Assembly: GCF_006542625.1 (NCBI RefSeq)
Contig: NC_044392.1
Location: 92,135,334 to 92,199,333 of the forward strand
Length of the DNA stretch: 64,000 nucleotides
From: Nomascus leucogenys
Lineage: Eukaryota; Chordata; Mammalia; Primates; Hylobatidae
Direction: 5' to 3'
Of the stretch, positions 36,645 through 49,359 are shown piece by piece. The notes below the pieces were generated by a model. The model was not told the DNA's origin, ran no database searches, and saw nothing but the letters and a program-made list of their open reading frames with translations. The position numbers and the translations under genes were made by a program. Within the stretch, counting starts at the first letter, position 1, and the number at the start of each line of letters is the position of its first letter.

Positions 36645-37960
36645 TGCCTTTAGCTCTCCTTAAAGACAGGGAGTCTTATAAATGTTCTGTTTTTAAAATG
36701 AACTAATGGAGATTCATTGAATTATGTAGTCAATTATAAGTGTGAGCAACAGCCAAATAGTCAAGTTACATCAGGTAAAAAAAAAAAAAAAATTCCCAGG
36801 TCACTGAAGTGGCAATTAGCAAGTACTGTGGAGAGAAAGAGGAGTAGAGAAAAAAGGAGGAGGAAAAAGGCCTGATGAGGCAAATTGCTTTTAATTACCT
36901 CTAAACATTTTCTTGTCTTCTTTTGATGCCATAAGACCCCCTGCAGTTCCAAAATAAAATAAGCCTGAGTTTTGTTTTGCTCTTTTAAATAGGAACATAA
37001 TAGCCACTGTGGAAACATGTTCTTAATCAAAGGTATTAAACTCTTGGCTGCTCTTCTTCGTTTGAAATTGCCTGGGTTCATTATTATCAAGGGGAAGAGA
37101 AGTCTAGTCACCATTTAGCTCCCTTCTTAGTAAATTAAAATATTAATTACAAAATACCTTATTTTTATCTTATATCTGAAGCTATTAGTTACTGTGGCTG
37201 GGGGAAAAAAAGCAGCCTTATTTTGTGCTGAAGTAATTTTCCTAACAAAGCATGCATAGTTACTTTTTAGTTCCTAGAAATCAAATCATTACATGAAATG
37301 CCACATTTTAAGAGCCACCTGAATAAATTAGATAGCAACTTCATTTATTTTTTGTCTGAGATAAGTGTGCAATTATGGTTGCTGTGTCCACACGCTCAGG
37401 CCATGCAACCGCTCGGATTAGGCCGTTTGCTAAGCAAAGGGGGGCAGTCAATGCCAGGCAGAGCCGGAGAGGAAAGAAAGAATGTTTCCCTTTCATTTCC
37501 ACGGCACAATGTGGTAATCGATCTTATGCCCGGAGACACAAATGCTCAATCTCTGGGAAAGAGGTAAATAAAGCCACAGAATAGACATTAGAGCCAACTA
37601 AAACTCTCATTGTCTGCCTCTTCAAAGACTCACATTATCAGCTAGGTATTGAGGTGACAGTAGAAAACACAGGCCAATGGCCAACAAACCCGCTAAGCAT
37701 GAGGATTACCTGGTACTGCGGAGCCTGAAGTCATCACAAATAAACTAAAGACGCAGTCTCCTTCACAGGTGAGAGTGATCTGCAGCAGTCCTGGCTTGAG
37801 GGGCTGTTTGGGGGAGGGTCTAGAGGCCACCACCCCTTTTGCAGTATATTTTCTCCTTTTCCTATTACTCGCACAGTGCCTGAAATTAGATTTTTCTCTC
37901 CTCACATTTGGAAGGATATTCAGTTTAAGAGGTCACTATCTAATTTCAGAAACAGCTAAA
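36645..37960. other. repeat-poor block, candidate conserved noncoding DNA
   Basis: No repeat seen apart from an A16 run at 36777-36792. It has many homeodomain-type TAAT cores (caaattgcttttaattacc near 36880; tattaattacaaaa near 37140) and an unusually CpG-containing segment at 37385-37545 for this window. No exon is recognised. Function is inferred from texture only. Confidence 0.35.
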
Positions 37961-37974
37961 GAGAGAAGCCTTCA

Positions 37975-38200
37975 CAGCCAACACCATTTATTAAGTGCCC
38001 ACTATGTACTAAGTGCATTATACATATTATTTTCTTGAATCATTACCATAACCTTATAATGTTGACTTTTTTTTATGGCCCCATGTTACTCAAGTGAAAA
38101 CTGAGGCTTAGAAAGATTAAGCAACTTGAACAATTGGCAAGTGACAAGGGGAAGAATCTAAATCCAGTTGTCTGATTGTAAAGCCCTTGCTCTTATATTC
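37975..38200 (+). repeat. MIR
   Basis: Nearly full MIR: 'atttattaagtgcccactatgtactaagtgc', 'tcaagtgaaaactgaggcttagaaagattaagcaactt' and 'agaatctaaatccagttgtctg'. Confidence 0.85.
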
Positions 38201-38435
38201 TGTCTGCTTCTATCTGATGGTACGTTTTGGGGTGTCGGGGACAGGTCCTGAGGCTTTTGAAGACAGAAGAGAGTATAAAAAGGGAGATGAAGGGGCACAG
38301 TGAAAGGGGAGAATCAGCCCCAGGTATGCCCTCTAAAGAGAGAAACCCTCTTTGCCAGATTGCCAGAGGGAAGCATTAATGCTGGGCCAACTTATCCCTC
38401 CACCAAACACCATTCAAACCAGTCTTCTTTTCAGG

Positions 38436-38744
38436 CTTTTTTTTTTTTTTTTTTTTTTTGAGACGGAGTCTTGCCCAGGCTGGAGTGCAGTGGCGCGATC
38501 TCGGCTCACTGCAAGCTCCGCCTCCCAGGTTCAGGCCATTCTCCTGCCTTAGTCTCCCGAATAGCTGGGACTACTGGTGCCCACCACCATGCCTGGCTAA
38601 TTTTTTGTATTATTATTATTATTATTTAGTACAGACGGGTTTTCACCATGTTAGACAGGTTGGTCTGGATCTCCTGACCTCGTGATCCGCCTGCCTCGGC
38701 CTCCCAAAGTGCTGGGATTACAGGCGTGAGCCACCGCGCCTGGC
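38436..38744 (-). repeat. Alu (AluY-type), antisense, with target duplications
   Basis: Poly-T start, 'gagacggagtcttgcccagg' (about 9 bases shorter than usual, the 'cgctctgtc' region), 'gcaagctccgcctcc', 'ctcctgacctcgtgatccgcc' and end 'gccaccgcgcctggc'. The nonamer cttttcagg flanks it at 38427-38435 and 38747-38755. Confidence 0.98.
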
Positions 38745-38944
38745 TCCTTTTCAGGTTTTTGTGCATACATCTCACTGAACTGCACAGTCCATGGTCCCTG
38801 TGGATGAACCAGGCAATTTTCATTCTTTCACATGCACCGAGAATACACCCTTAATGAATTAAGAGGCAGGCTCAATGGTTTCAGCACATAAAAGACGATG
38901 GGAGGTAGGGGAGTGCAGGGGAATGAGACAGGGCATGGTACCAC

Positions 38945-39105
38945 TGCCCATCTGTGTAGCTTGGTATATAATTATCCAACCTCTGTGCCTCAGATTCCTC
39001 ATCGGAAAAATAAGGTTAATAAGAGTTCTTCCTTCACAGGATTCCAGGGACTAGCAGATAGAAAAATTTGAATGGATGTTGTAGTAAATAATATTCCACC
39101 ATTTA
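38945..39105 (-). repeat. MIR fragment
   Basis: Antisense MIR: 'ctgtgcctcagattcctcatcggaaaaataaggttaataag', followed by 'cacaggattcc'. Confidence 0.6.
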
Positions 39106-39109
39106 ATTT

Positions 39110-41615
39110 AACTGGGTAGAATAGCATTCCTCAAAGATGTTCTGTAAAATAATTCTTACACCATATAACTTCGGATAATACAGGCTACTTGGCCTGTTCT
39201 TGCAATTACACAATGTACCTTAGCATAAAAAAGACTCCCCCAAACCCCAACCAAGAAACCTCTCTTAATATATTTAACATGCTCATTCCATGAAGCACAC
39301 TTGAGTGGTTAGTGTTCCAAAGATCACTAACACTGAACTATAAGAATACGAATCCAGGACCAAGTCATGTGAACGCTAGTGTGTTTAACTGCACAGGTTC
39401 TACTGCTAATGTTACAGAGCAGAAAATCAGTGTGGAAAGGATTCATACTTTGGAACCAAAGCCCTTTTTTGGATTCTAAACATGTTAGCCACTTAGGTAA
39501 GCCTTGAACGGGTTGCTTGCCTCTCGAGTCTCATTTTCTACATCCATGTCTGTGAGTATATCTTGTGGAAGTTGAGGATCAGCCTTACTCATCTTTGACT
39601 TTCCAACATCTATCTCAGAGCCCAAAACTTTGTCAGTGCTCAGGATGCTTGTAGAATAAAAGAATGAAGCCCCAACCTGGAAGTAGACATCATGGAATGA
39701 AAGACCCGATGAAAACTTATCACTGACTCCATTCAATCCCATAAATTTTGCTAAGTCAATGCCAAGTCCTCCTGGAAGCAGACATGGAAACCCAGCTAGG
39801 AATGTGAGAGGTTAACTGGGAGGTCACACTTGTGAAAAACGAAGAGGAGGCAGGACTGGGCAGGGAGAGTCTCAGACTGTAATGCGCATCTGACAAATAC
39901 TCATCCAACCCAATGGGGAGCCCCAGAGCAGACTGCCCTTTAGAGGTGTCCCACATATGGTGCAAATGGCCACACCCTAGTTCCCCCACCGTGCTCAGTC
40001 ATTGGCTGGGGGCTGCCTGGAAGAGCATGACCTTGGCTCAAAGACTGCAGCAGCAGATCCCCCAAAGAGACTCTCAGCTCACTGCATTCCTTGCAGCTGA
40101 ATGAGAAGTTCTTTCTTGAAGCAAGATCCAGCAGTACACCTCTGTGGCTGCCACAGTGAACCTCCTATGTGCCAAACTCAGTAGGTACAGAAGTAAACAA
40201 GGCTTACCTGAACACTAGAGGAGTTTGTAGTTAGATAGGGAAATAAGCCAGTGACTTAAATAAATCCCAGAAAGCAGGACGTGGGTAGTTCTCTGAGGAA
40301 AGACAAATCTGCTCCAGAGTGATTGAGTAATAACATCTGCCACGGTCAAAGGAAGAGGAGTGTGCAGATACACGTATTTGCCATTTCTAGCTTACTCCTC
40401 CTCTCTGCTAACTTAAATCTCTCTCAAGGTCCAGCTGAAGTCTCATATTTTCCATAGTATCCTTAAATACTTCTATCCCTAAAGGTCTCTACTTTCATAG
40501 CCAGCCACAGCATTTTGTATCATAGAATATACATTTCTTGTATTATCAGCCAATTGTTTCTTTCCAGCACAGCTGGCCTCACTAGCCAAACCATAAACGG
40601 TTTGGCTGTAGGGACAATGTCATGTACTTTCCCACCCTTCCCTTTTCTGAGTAGCCCCCCATCACCACTTAACACACTGTAGAGAAAACAGTAGTTGGTC
40701 AACATCTGCATCTGGATATATGGATCAATTGACTAGTCTTGTGGTTTCAGAGGAAATCAGAAACTTGTTTCAGGAATCCAAGTGTATTATTTATTTCCTT
40801 CAGAATTAATGCTCCAAAATAAAGGAGGGGGCACCATTCTCAGCTGGGATGTGTCTGCAGCTATAGTCGTACCTTTCTGCTTCACAGATTTGCTTTCATT
40901 GTCCCTAGTACCCACTGGCAGCTAAGGGTGTCTAAGAGCGAAACTGGAGGTTTCAGGCTGTAACTCAATCAGTTCTGTCTCACCATCCTTTGAAATATCT
41001 AACTTTAATTTTATAATTTAAAATAAATTGCTCTGCAAGTGTAACTTCAAGCATCTTTGCCACCAGCACCCATTCCAACAATACCACCACCATTAAGCCC
41101 CACAAATGGACATTCTGGAGCCGCTCTGCTACCTTCCTCTGCAATTCATGTAGATAATAGAGTGTAGGCTCTAGTTCTATTCTCTCTTTCAAAATCCTCC
41201 AGGGACTGGTGAAGTCAACTCTACTTCCCTTACACTCTCTCCTTCTGCTATTTTGGTTCATATCCAACCTCTCTCCAAAGATCAACCTCCCAGTTAACTC
41301 TCTATAGAAAGAAACAAAATAGATCAAGGAAAAAAAGTTGAAAAGAATCATGATTTATTTTTACCAAGCAGTTTGCTTTCTATACATCTGGCTTTATTTA
41401 CCAGAGAAAAAAGATATTCGTGTCCAAACTTAATGAGGTTGAGTCTACTAATTTGAATTAGTTTATCTTTCTTTGTTTTAGCTAACATGGCCAGTTTGCC
41501 AGTTCGTAATGTTCACAACACTTAAAGTAAATAATAGCTTTCACGAAAATCTCTTTAAACCCTTATCTTAAAATTAGTCCTCATCACATTCCATATGTTT
41601 ACATGATCGCAATTG
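39110..41615. other. mostly unique noncoding stretch
   Basis: No gene recognised. A weak old-repeat match lies at about 40155-40310 ('ctatgtgccaaactcagtagg'). Confidence 0.4.
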
Positions 41616-41619
41616 CCAT

Positions 41620-41765
41620 CCTTATTTTAAAGCTCACTTAAAAGAGCCTCAGAAGGTAAGTGATTTGCCAGAGGTCACAGCGAATCCAGGGTGAGTCAGG
41701 AATAGAAGCCAGCTGTTCGAACCAGGCACCCTATGCTCTAATCACCTCAACAGCACTCATTCTCA
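41620..41765 (+). repeat. MIR fragment
   Basis: 'ccttattttaaagctcac', 'agcctcagaaggtaagtgatttgccagaggtcacag', 'caggaatagaagccag' and 'ctatgctctaatcac' follow sense MIR. Confidence 0.65.
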
Positions 41766-42054
41766 CACACCCCATTATTACAGAGACACTTGTCCCAGAG
41801 CCCTGTCCAATTCATCTTCTCTAAAAGAGGCTGTGAAAAGGCTAAAAACACCCTCCTCACTTCTCAAATATGATTTTGACTCATTGTAAATTCTCCTTAT
41901 TGAGGCAAAGTATAGCCATTTGGTCATTTTCAGATTGAATCATCTATTTAGTAAATTGACAGGCTGTTTTCTTGTTTCCTATTGAATATCACTGAAAATG
42001 CTAAACATTTTGCAAATCAGATGTGCGGAAATTTTTTGCCTCACTTCCTATCTT

Positions 42055-42285
42055 GCTGGTTCAGTGAGTACTCCCTAAGTGCTAGGCACTGTGGTAACTT
42101 TGAGGGAGGCAACGCCCAGTCTTTAGCTTCAAAAATTTACCATTGGTTGTGGAAGACAATCAATCAAGGAGACAACACAATATATAAAGTCTCATTAAAA
42201 GGTAACTACCAAGTGCTAAAGAAATGCACAGAAATGGTATTTAATCTCATTGTGGGGAACACAAAGACTGCTTAGAAGCTGAATC
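42055..42285 (+). repeat. possible old mammalian-wide repeat
   Basis: 'gtgagtactccctaagtgctaggcactgtgg' then 'cccagtctttagcttc' resembles the repeat class with 'tgtgccaggcactg'. Confidence 0.4.
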
Positions 42286-42305
42286 CTCAGAAGATACTAG
42301 CCAGG

Positions 42306-42764
42306 TGTCAAGAGTTTAACGTCCTCCTACAAAAGATATATTGGAGTCTTAGCCTCCAGTATCTCAGAATTTGACTTTATTTTAAGGCGTTTATGGAGAA
42401 AATCAAGTCGAAATAAGGTCATTAGAGTGACCCTTATCCAATGGGCTGGTGTCCTTGTGAAAAGAGCAAGTTTGGACACAGAGACAGACACACATAGAGG
42501 GAAGACAATATGAAAACAGGGAGAATCCCATGTGAAGACAGAGGATTGGAGTGATCCATTTACAAACCAAAGAATGCCAAAGATTGCCCACAAACCTCCG
42601 AAAGCTAAGAAGACACAAGGAAGGATTTTCCTACTGGTTTTAGAGAGAGCAGACACTTTGATCTTGGACTTCTAGCCCTCAGAACTATAAAATAGTATAT
42701 TTTTGTTGTTTTAAGCCACCTAGCTTGTTATATTTTGTGACAGCAGCCATAGGAAACTAACACA
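42306..42764 (+). repeat. MLT1A-like LTR
   Basis: Complete-looking MaLR LTR with TG...CA ends: 'ttggagtcttagcctccagtatctcag', 'ggtcattagagtgacccttatcc', 'ggtgtccttgtgaaaag', 'cttggacttctagccctcagaac' and 'taagccacctagcttg...gaaactaacaca'. Flanking pentamers ccagg (42301-42305) and ctagg (42765-42769) fit a decayed target duplication. Confidence 0.88.
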
Positions 42765-42769
42765 CTAGG

Positions 42770-43975
42770 ACAAAGAAGAAAAAAAAAAAGAGCATCCCGA
42801 CTAAGGAAAATCAAAGGACAAGATGCCTAGAAATAAAATGCTTCCCCATGGCCGGTTTGGGTTCAGTATAGTGGAAACCTGAGAGTGGGAGTAGGGAAAT
42901 GCTGGGTGCTGGGGCAGGTCAGGGAGTCAGGGAGCAGCTCTTGAGGTCTCTGTGTAACAAATTGAGCCTTTCCTTTGCTATCATGGAACCCATGCAATTC
43001 CCAGTGTTTCTACTACGGAGGGAAATGTTTCTGGATATTGTGGGTTCTGTGCATCTGCTGATAAGCTTTAAACCCTGCGTTTCCTCTGCAGTCAGCAGCT
43101 TGAAGCATCAAAGCTTCTGTTTCAGCACCACATCAAAACTCAGGAAGCTTGAAAGTTCATCCAAACACCCAGCCCTTGCTGAAAGAAGACACCGGGACTC
43201 TAGAGGCAAGCAATGAACTGTCTCAAGGATCCCTCTGAAAATAAATATCAGGTAAGTGAACTTTTATTTACATCCTGGAATGTCCTTTCTTGTACCAGGT
43301 GTACTCCAGCCAGAAATAAAAGATGCTATGTCAATTTTATCTAAGGGAGAGCAATAACCCACTGCAGGTTACAAGACAAGTGGGGCAGAGCCCAGGTGCT
43401 CAGACTGCAAATGGCACCATTGCCTTCTGCTTTACAAAGACACATCTAAAGCTGTCACCCTGGGCCATGCAAACAAGTTCCCTTGGGAATGGGCTAAAAT
43501 TAGCAACTTCGGTTCCTCTTTGAAATATCCTCACACCAAAGAAGCCATTTTTAAAGACTGTTCATAAAGTCCAGCTTAATACACTTCCTGCCAGACACCT
43601 GAAGAGAGAAAAGCTCATCTGATCCACTGAATTGATGAAGTCTGGTTGTGGCAAAAGGCTTCAAAGTGCCACAACTAAACGTAACTGAGCAAGGGAATGG
43701 AAAGGAAGAGAGCCATCAGAAAGGTGTGTGAACAGTCATGGGCTCCCTTTTCCCCTGGATATGTGTGGATGCCATCATAATGAGAAGATCTGCCTTGTGG
43801 AAACACAACAGAGAAATTATGCCAATAAAGACGCTTCATTTTATAGTTTAGCTACCGAGTCTGTTTAGAGAAAATGTCACGTTTCAGCTTCTTTATGCAG
43901 ACCGAGCTCCGATTTGAGAGGTTTGGGGGCTGGAGGAGGAAGGACCGGGGACAGAAAGTGGAATTTTTCTCTTCC

Positions 43976-44012
<37 letters not shown>

Positions 44013-45570
44013 GTTTGAATTTTTACAGTTTTTGGTTGTAGTTGGTTTTCCTTGCTTTATTTTCCCCAAATTGAAGCTAAGGGAATTTAAATGTGGGCTT
44101 ATTGCTAAGTGAAGCACCGAACTACACAACACCCAAGGAACAGTATATTTTACTTTAGTATTACAGTAATTTTTGACTCCTAGTAATGTGCACCTTCCCT
44201 AATTCACCTTCCCTAATATCCCTGGATAGAATTTTTCCCTTCCTCCCTCTCATGAGTCTGGTGTGTCCACCGTTTTGTGATGAGCTTACCCTCACTTTAT
44301 TGTGATTTGGTGTCATATCTCTCTCCAGGTAACAACTGTAACTTAATCACCTTTGAACCCCTAGCTCTGAGCACGGAATAACTGTATTATTAATTCTTCC
44401 CAAATTAATAAATAGCATACATCTTGAACAACCACAACACTGTAGAACCAAATTTGCCATTTTGGCAAATCTTTGCTTGTCCTGAGATTTATACCAGTAC
44501 TCCTGCATGTGATTGCTAAGTATACAATGGGGCATGGGGATGGTCACCCAGAGAATGCTCTTCTGTTGCCCAATTCCAGGCTTTCTAACCTTCGACTTTT
44601 CTATAAGTCTCCCTCACATGGAACTATTCATTAGAACACAGAAGATAGCTAATCAGGTAAGCAACTTAGAAGACATTATTTTACACATTTAAAACATGAA
44701 AGCTACAACCTTACGGTGTTTTACACTATACAGATGTTAATAAACGAACAGTTTAACACTGTATTTTTATAAGCTCTGCATGGCAAACTCAATTGCTACT
44801 CTACTTAAATTTGTTTTTTACAAATGCAATAAACTCCTTTATAATTATGATAGCTTGACTTATAATAGTTTGTCTTAGGGATTCAAAGCATTTAATTGGC
44901 TTCCCTGTCTACCCACTTAACACCCTCCTCATCTAAGGAGATTGGAAGCAAGGTATGACTCTCATTTATCTGAAATGAAAAGAGAGCAGAGGCAATGACT
45001 GAGTTTAAAAGCAGTGCTCTAGAACCACTCTGGAGAATATGCAAATTTTAGCATAAGGCTGATCCGCCTTAGCTTTCATCCAAAAAGGATTTTGTGAGGG
45101 AAGTAGAGTCATACTTCTATTAATAAAGATGCTATGCTCAAACAGCACACTTTATTGTCAGACACTTTATTACTAGAGCTTGATATATATGAGGCATTAG
45201 GGATATATTCTAGAATGTCAGTAAAGGAACCAATCATAGCATTGACACTAACTGAAATAATATCAAATGCTGTCAAAATTAAAATTATAATTCAGAGAGT
45301 CTTATGGCTAAAGCAGGGGTAAAATTTGGGTTTGGGAAAATCTAAAAACAGAGAAGTTGTTAGCCAGGCTTCTGGTGTTAGAAGAAATGCATACAGGAAG
45401 CAAAAAGATATGACCCAACGGTCCTATGTCGAAACCTCCAGCCTCTACCTGGAAACTGGAAATAAGTCTCACAGAAATACAGCTAGATCTAAACCTTCTT
45501 ATTTTTTCCACATAAAAGTTAACAGTGATCCAAGGGGAGAGATCATAAGCCAGTCTTTGTAAGTTAAGCT
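42770..45570. other. mostly unique noncoding stretch
   Basis: No gene recognised. It holds the CA microsatellite and a 13-14 bp duplicated 'caccttccctaat' at about 44189-44218. Confidence 0.4.
43978..44007. repeat. (CA)15 microsatellite
   Basis: Uninterrupted 30-nt AC/CA alternation. Confidence 0.97.
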
Positions 45571-45574
45571 AGTC

Positions 45575-45595
45575 AAAAAAAAAAAAAAAAAAAAA
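45575..45595 (+). repeat. poly(A) tract, 21 nt
   Basis: Uninterrupted A21. No recognisable retroposed body lies directly upstream. Confidence 0.9.
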
Positions 45596-45619
45596 CAGTT
45601 TAAGACAGTGGAAAGAAAA

Positions 45620-45845
45620 GACAGGATTGGGAACCAGACAGGAATCTCACTTACTCACAGTGTAAACTTGGATAAATGACCTTACCTTCCAACTGGAGCC
45701 TCAGTTTTCCTCACTGATAGAATAAAGGCAATAATACTCACCTTACCAGGTGGTTGTGACAATTTCAGCTCATATACATAAAGCACTTAACATGGTGCCT
45801 GACAAATACCAGGTGTTCAATAGAAGGGGGCTATTATTATAACTA
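45620..45845 (-). repeat. MIR
   Basis: Antisense MIR, nearly full: 'gactggaac'-type start, 'taaacttggataaatgaccttacc', 'gcctcagttttcctcactgatag', 'aataatactcacc' and 'aaagcacttaacatggtgcctgac', ending with 'ttcaatagaaggggg'. Confidence 0.8.
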
Positions 45846-45849
45846 GACT

Positions 45850-47035
45850 ATTAAATTACATTTGTCATCAGCATAGACTTGTGGAAAATGAGTTTCGGTA
45901 GTATTTATGCCCAAAAGCAATTTGTCCCCTATTAGAAGAATTTCAAATGTCAGCAAACAAAAGGGGAGAATGTCCTCTTTTTATATGGCAGGAAAAGATA
46001 AAAGCTAAGTGACTGAAAGATTAAAACTACATTAGAATGTAATAAATCAATCTATCACCAAGAACTGTAAATGGTTGATATTGTGCTCTCTCCAATTTTT
46101 ATTTTATCAGGGAAGGAAAACATAGTAAGAGCCAGGAAATAGAATCAGAGATGAAGGAAGTAACAACTTGGAGAAGAAAAGGAATCAGAAAGAGAAGAAT
46201 GAGTGTGCTCAAATTAAGTTTAAATGATTAAAATTATTAAAAGATAAGTTTAGGGAAAAAGTGAGAGTCAGGAACTGTTTCTAATATTATGAAGACTATA
46301 TTCCTGATTTCCAAATTTTTCTATTGAAACACTCAAGATGCCAGATAAAATGCAAAATAATTTTAAAATGTATTATTGAGTAGGCACAATATTAAGCAAT
46401 TCATAGAACTAAAAGCAAAGTCACAGAACCTTGGAGTAAAGTAAATTCCAAATTTGGCTTTTGCCCTGAGAGTTTCTGCCAAGCCTTGGAAATCTTGGGA
46501 TTCATCTTTGACAGATGCAGTACAAGCGGCAGTTAGGAGATAAAATCCAAGGTGATCCAAGGTAAAGGATCTAGTAGAAGATACTTGCATTCAATGGAAT
46601 ATCAAAGGTCTCTACCCTTGATGTAAGATTAAGTTCAAAATAGAATATGCTATGCAGTAATGATCAGCAAAGAGCCTTCATGTCAGAATCTTGGTTCTGA
46701 ATGGCTAAAATAAAAAATATCTCCTGACAGTCTATAAATGCAACTAGCCCACAGAGAGGTTGGTGATCTAAATGTGTGTTACATATATCATTATAAAATA
46801 CAGAGGTGGATAATTTAATTTAGTATAAAGTTCTAAAGTGGATAATGTCAACAGGTAACTGCCAGAAACAAATATAAATTTTCTCTAAAGAAATTAAAAG
46901 CAGCCTAATACTTGGAGAATGGCACAGAATCTACAAGGCATATGAAAAATGGGCCACCCACAATGAAAAAAAAATCACAAAACATGCCTAAAGAGAAGAG
47001 ACTATGAATGAGAATCAGGAGAAGCAACAGAAATA
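45850..47035. other. unique A-rich noncoding stretch
   Basis: No gene recognised. Some of 46900-47035 may already belong to the old L1 that follows. Confidence 0.4.
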
Positions 47036-47039
47036 AGCT

Positions 47040-47870
47040 ATACCCATTAGAACTTCAGAAATCAATAGTCACACACAGAATATAAAAATGAGTAACTTTG
47101 ATCTGTTTCAATAAAAAAGAAAAGCATGAAAATATTAGCAGTGAATGTCAGATTACAAAGATCAACCATATGTGAAAAAGAATCAAAATAGAATTCCTAT
47201 AAATAAAAAAATAAGTATTTAAGGTAAAGGAATCAATAGATGGGTTAAACAGTAGCACAGATACCACTGAAGAAAGAATTAGTGCACTGGAAAATAAATT
47301 TTAAAAATTATCTAGAATGCACTTGAGAGGGACAAAGAAACAAAATATAAATACAGATTGACAGAAATAAAAATGAGACAATCTAATCAAAGTTCCAGAT
47401 AGAATTAATAGGAGGAATGGAAAAGCAACAATATTCAAAGAGATAATGGCTGGGAAATTTCCAAAATTGATGAAGCAATAATAATTATCAGATGCAGGAA
47501 GCCAACAAATCTCAAACGGAAAATTATAAGGACATCATACCTAGACAAATCAAAATGAAATGGTAATATATAAAATTAAAAAGAACACAAATGCAGCCAG
47601 ATAAAAATGACAGCTCATCTACAAAGAACCAAGGCAGTTAAGTTGATGGCTGAAATCACATATCACCAATAGAAGTCACAGATAGTAAAACAGTATCTTT
47701 AATGTTTTGAGAGAAAACAACTTTCAGCATAGAGTTTTACCTATGTTGAAATATGAAAACAATCTCTCAAGAACAGAGTAGGAGAGAAATAGACATTCTC
47801 AGATAAACAAAGACTGAGATTTTTACTACAAAAAAAGATATTCACTAAGGGAAACTGCCAAGGATTTTCT
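47040..47870 (+). mobile_element. old L1M/HAL1 ORF1 region
   Basis: Order of motifs matches the ORF1 region of old L1 or HAL1: 'gatgggttaaacagtagcac...gatacc...gaagaaagaattagtgcactgg', 'agagataatggctgggaaatttcc', 'aggaagccaacaaatctcaaac', 'tgttttgagagaaaacaac', 'gacattctcagataaacaaagactgag' and 'tattcactaaggg'. Heavily diverged, with no open frame left. Confidence 0.7.
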
Positions 47871-47883
47871 GCAAAGGAATTGC

Positions 47884-47990
47884 CTAGGTGTAATATTCTT
47901 ATAATTTCCTGCTTGGGATTTTTTTAAGCTTCCTCTATCTGGTTAATTGTGTTGCTTCATCAATTTTGGAAATTTTAGAAGGAAATAATC
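47884..47990 (-). repeat. inverted copy of the nearby L1M/HAL1 segment
   Basis: The reverse complement of 47884-47975 aligns to 47455-47544 at about 75-78% by eye, sharing the 23-nt block that starts aaatttccaaaattgatg. The two arms lie about 340 bp apart. Confidence 0.75.
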
Positions 47991-47994
47991 CAAG

Positions 47995-48360
47995 AACCAA
48001 GAAGAAACATTAACATGTTATTGGTAAATATGTAAGTATTGTAAACATATAAACACATCCATGAATATTGACCTCCAAATTGGACATTTCTGTGGACCTC
48101 TTCAACTTCCCTTTGCCACGTCTTTGACTGCAGCTACAGCTGCACCAACCAATTGTATAAAGACTTCAATCAACTTCACACAGATGCAGCCTGACAGCAC
48201 TGCACCTCTCACCTGCTGCCATGGGGATTCTCACACTTATTCAACCCAAGACTAGAAAGTAATCAATGTCCCAAGGGATAACCAAAATTGTTTGCTATCA
48301 GGAACTGGGAGCCAGTGAATAACACTTCAGTCTGAGACTCTTTTCTTCTTTTAAATCAAC
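47995..48360. other. unique noncoding stretch
   Basis: No gene or repeat recognised. Confidence 0.4.
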
Positions 48361-48364
48361 TTAC

Positions 48365-48745
48365 TGCAGAAAAATTAAAATGCAATAAAATGCATACATT
48401 TTGAGGGTACATTTCAAAAAAATTTTGACACAGTGTGCTGCAGTGTATCTACCGCCACAATCAAGGTGCAAAGCCTCTCCATCATTCCAAAAAGTTACCT
48501 CATGCCTCTTTGCAACCAATCATCACCCTCTGCCTTCAGTTTCCTGCAACCACTGATCTGCTGTCTGTTTTGTCTTTACTAAACGTTCAAATAAATGGAA
48601 TCAAACAGACGTGGTCTTTTACGTATTCCATCTTTCACTGCAAGATATTTTTTAAATTCATTCATATTGTTGCCTACTTTAGTAGCTGGCTTCTTCTTAT
48701 TGCTGTTTATTATTCATGAACACCTCAAAATTTAGTCACCTGTTG
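48365..48745 (-). repeat. L1M 3' end, antisense
   Basis: 'gccacaatcaaggtgcaaagcc', 'cccaaccactgatctgctg'-like text near 48552, 'caaataaatggaatcaaac', 'tccatctttcactgcaag' and 'cacctgttgatgagtattt' match the antisense ORF2 end and 3' UTR of L1M. Confidence 0.8.
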
Positions 48746-48885
48746 ATGAGTATTTCAGATTGTTCAGTTGGGGGATACTATTAATTGTTTTTGTGTAAAC
48801 TATGTTTATCAATCTCAGCACTAACTTTTGGGGTAAAAAAAACTTCAGAATTGATTTTAGACTACGTTTTTTAAAAAGATTTTTA

Positions 48886-49182
48886 GGCTGGGCATGGTGG
48901 CTCACGCCTATAATCCCAGCACTTTGGGAAGCAGAGGCAGGAGGATCACTTGAGGTCAGGAGTTTGAGACCAGCCTGGCCAACATGGTGAAATCCCAACT
49001 CTACTAAAAACGAAAAAATTATCCGGGCATCGTGGCAGGCACCTGTAATCCCAGCTACTCGGGAGGCTGAGGCAGGAGAATCAATTGAGCTTGGGAGGTG
49101 GAGGTTGCAGTGAGCCAAGATTTTGCCACTACACTCCAGCCTAGGTGATAGTGCGAGACTCTGTCTCAAAAAAAAAAAAAAA
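48886..49182 (+). repeat. Alu (AluS-type)
   Basis: Full dimer starting ggctgggcatggtggctcac, with 'gatcacttgaggtcaggag', a second monomer and a pure A tail to 49182. The antisense open frame 48732-49169 is translated Alu. Confidence 0.98.
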
Positions 49183-49198
49183 TTGAACTTTCTTTTTT

Positions 49199-49305
49199 GT
49201 AGGGGGCTGTCTTGTTTAATGTAAGGTGTTTAGCAGCATCCTTGGCTTCTACTTACTACATGCCATAGCACCTCCCACTTGGAGAAAGAAAAAAATTGGG
49301 GACTC
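49199..49305 (-). mobile_element. hAT-type MER fragment
   Basis: 'gggggctgtcttg...aatgtaaggtgtttagcagcatccttgg' and 'actacatgccatagcacctccc' match a common nonautonomous hAT-Charlie element, antisense. Exact family not assigned. Confidence 0.55.
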
Positions 49306-49359
49306 ACTTAATAAGATCTATCCTATGGTCCTAAAAAACTGCACACCCAGTCACCCCAC

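Noticed and set aside
43893..44132. Open frame with a Val-Cys repeat
   Set aside because: It is the translation of the (CA)n microsatellite.
45575..45595. A21 considered as the tail of a processed pseudogene
   Set aside because: No gene-like body, frame or target duplication is visible upstream.
48732..49169. 145-codon open frame, minus strand
   Set aside because: Antisense Alu joined to neighbouring noncoding sequence; the same Alu peptide pattern.
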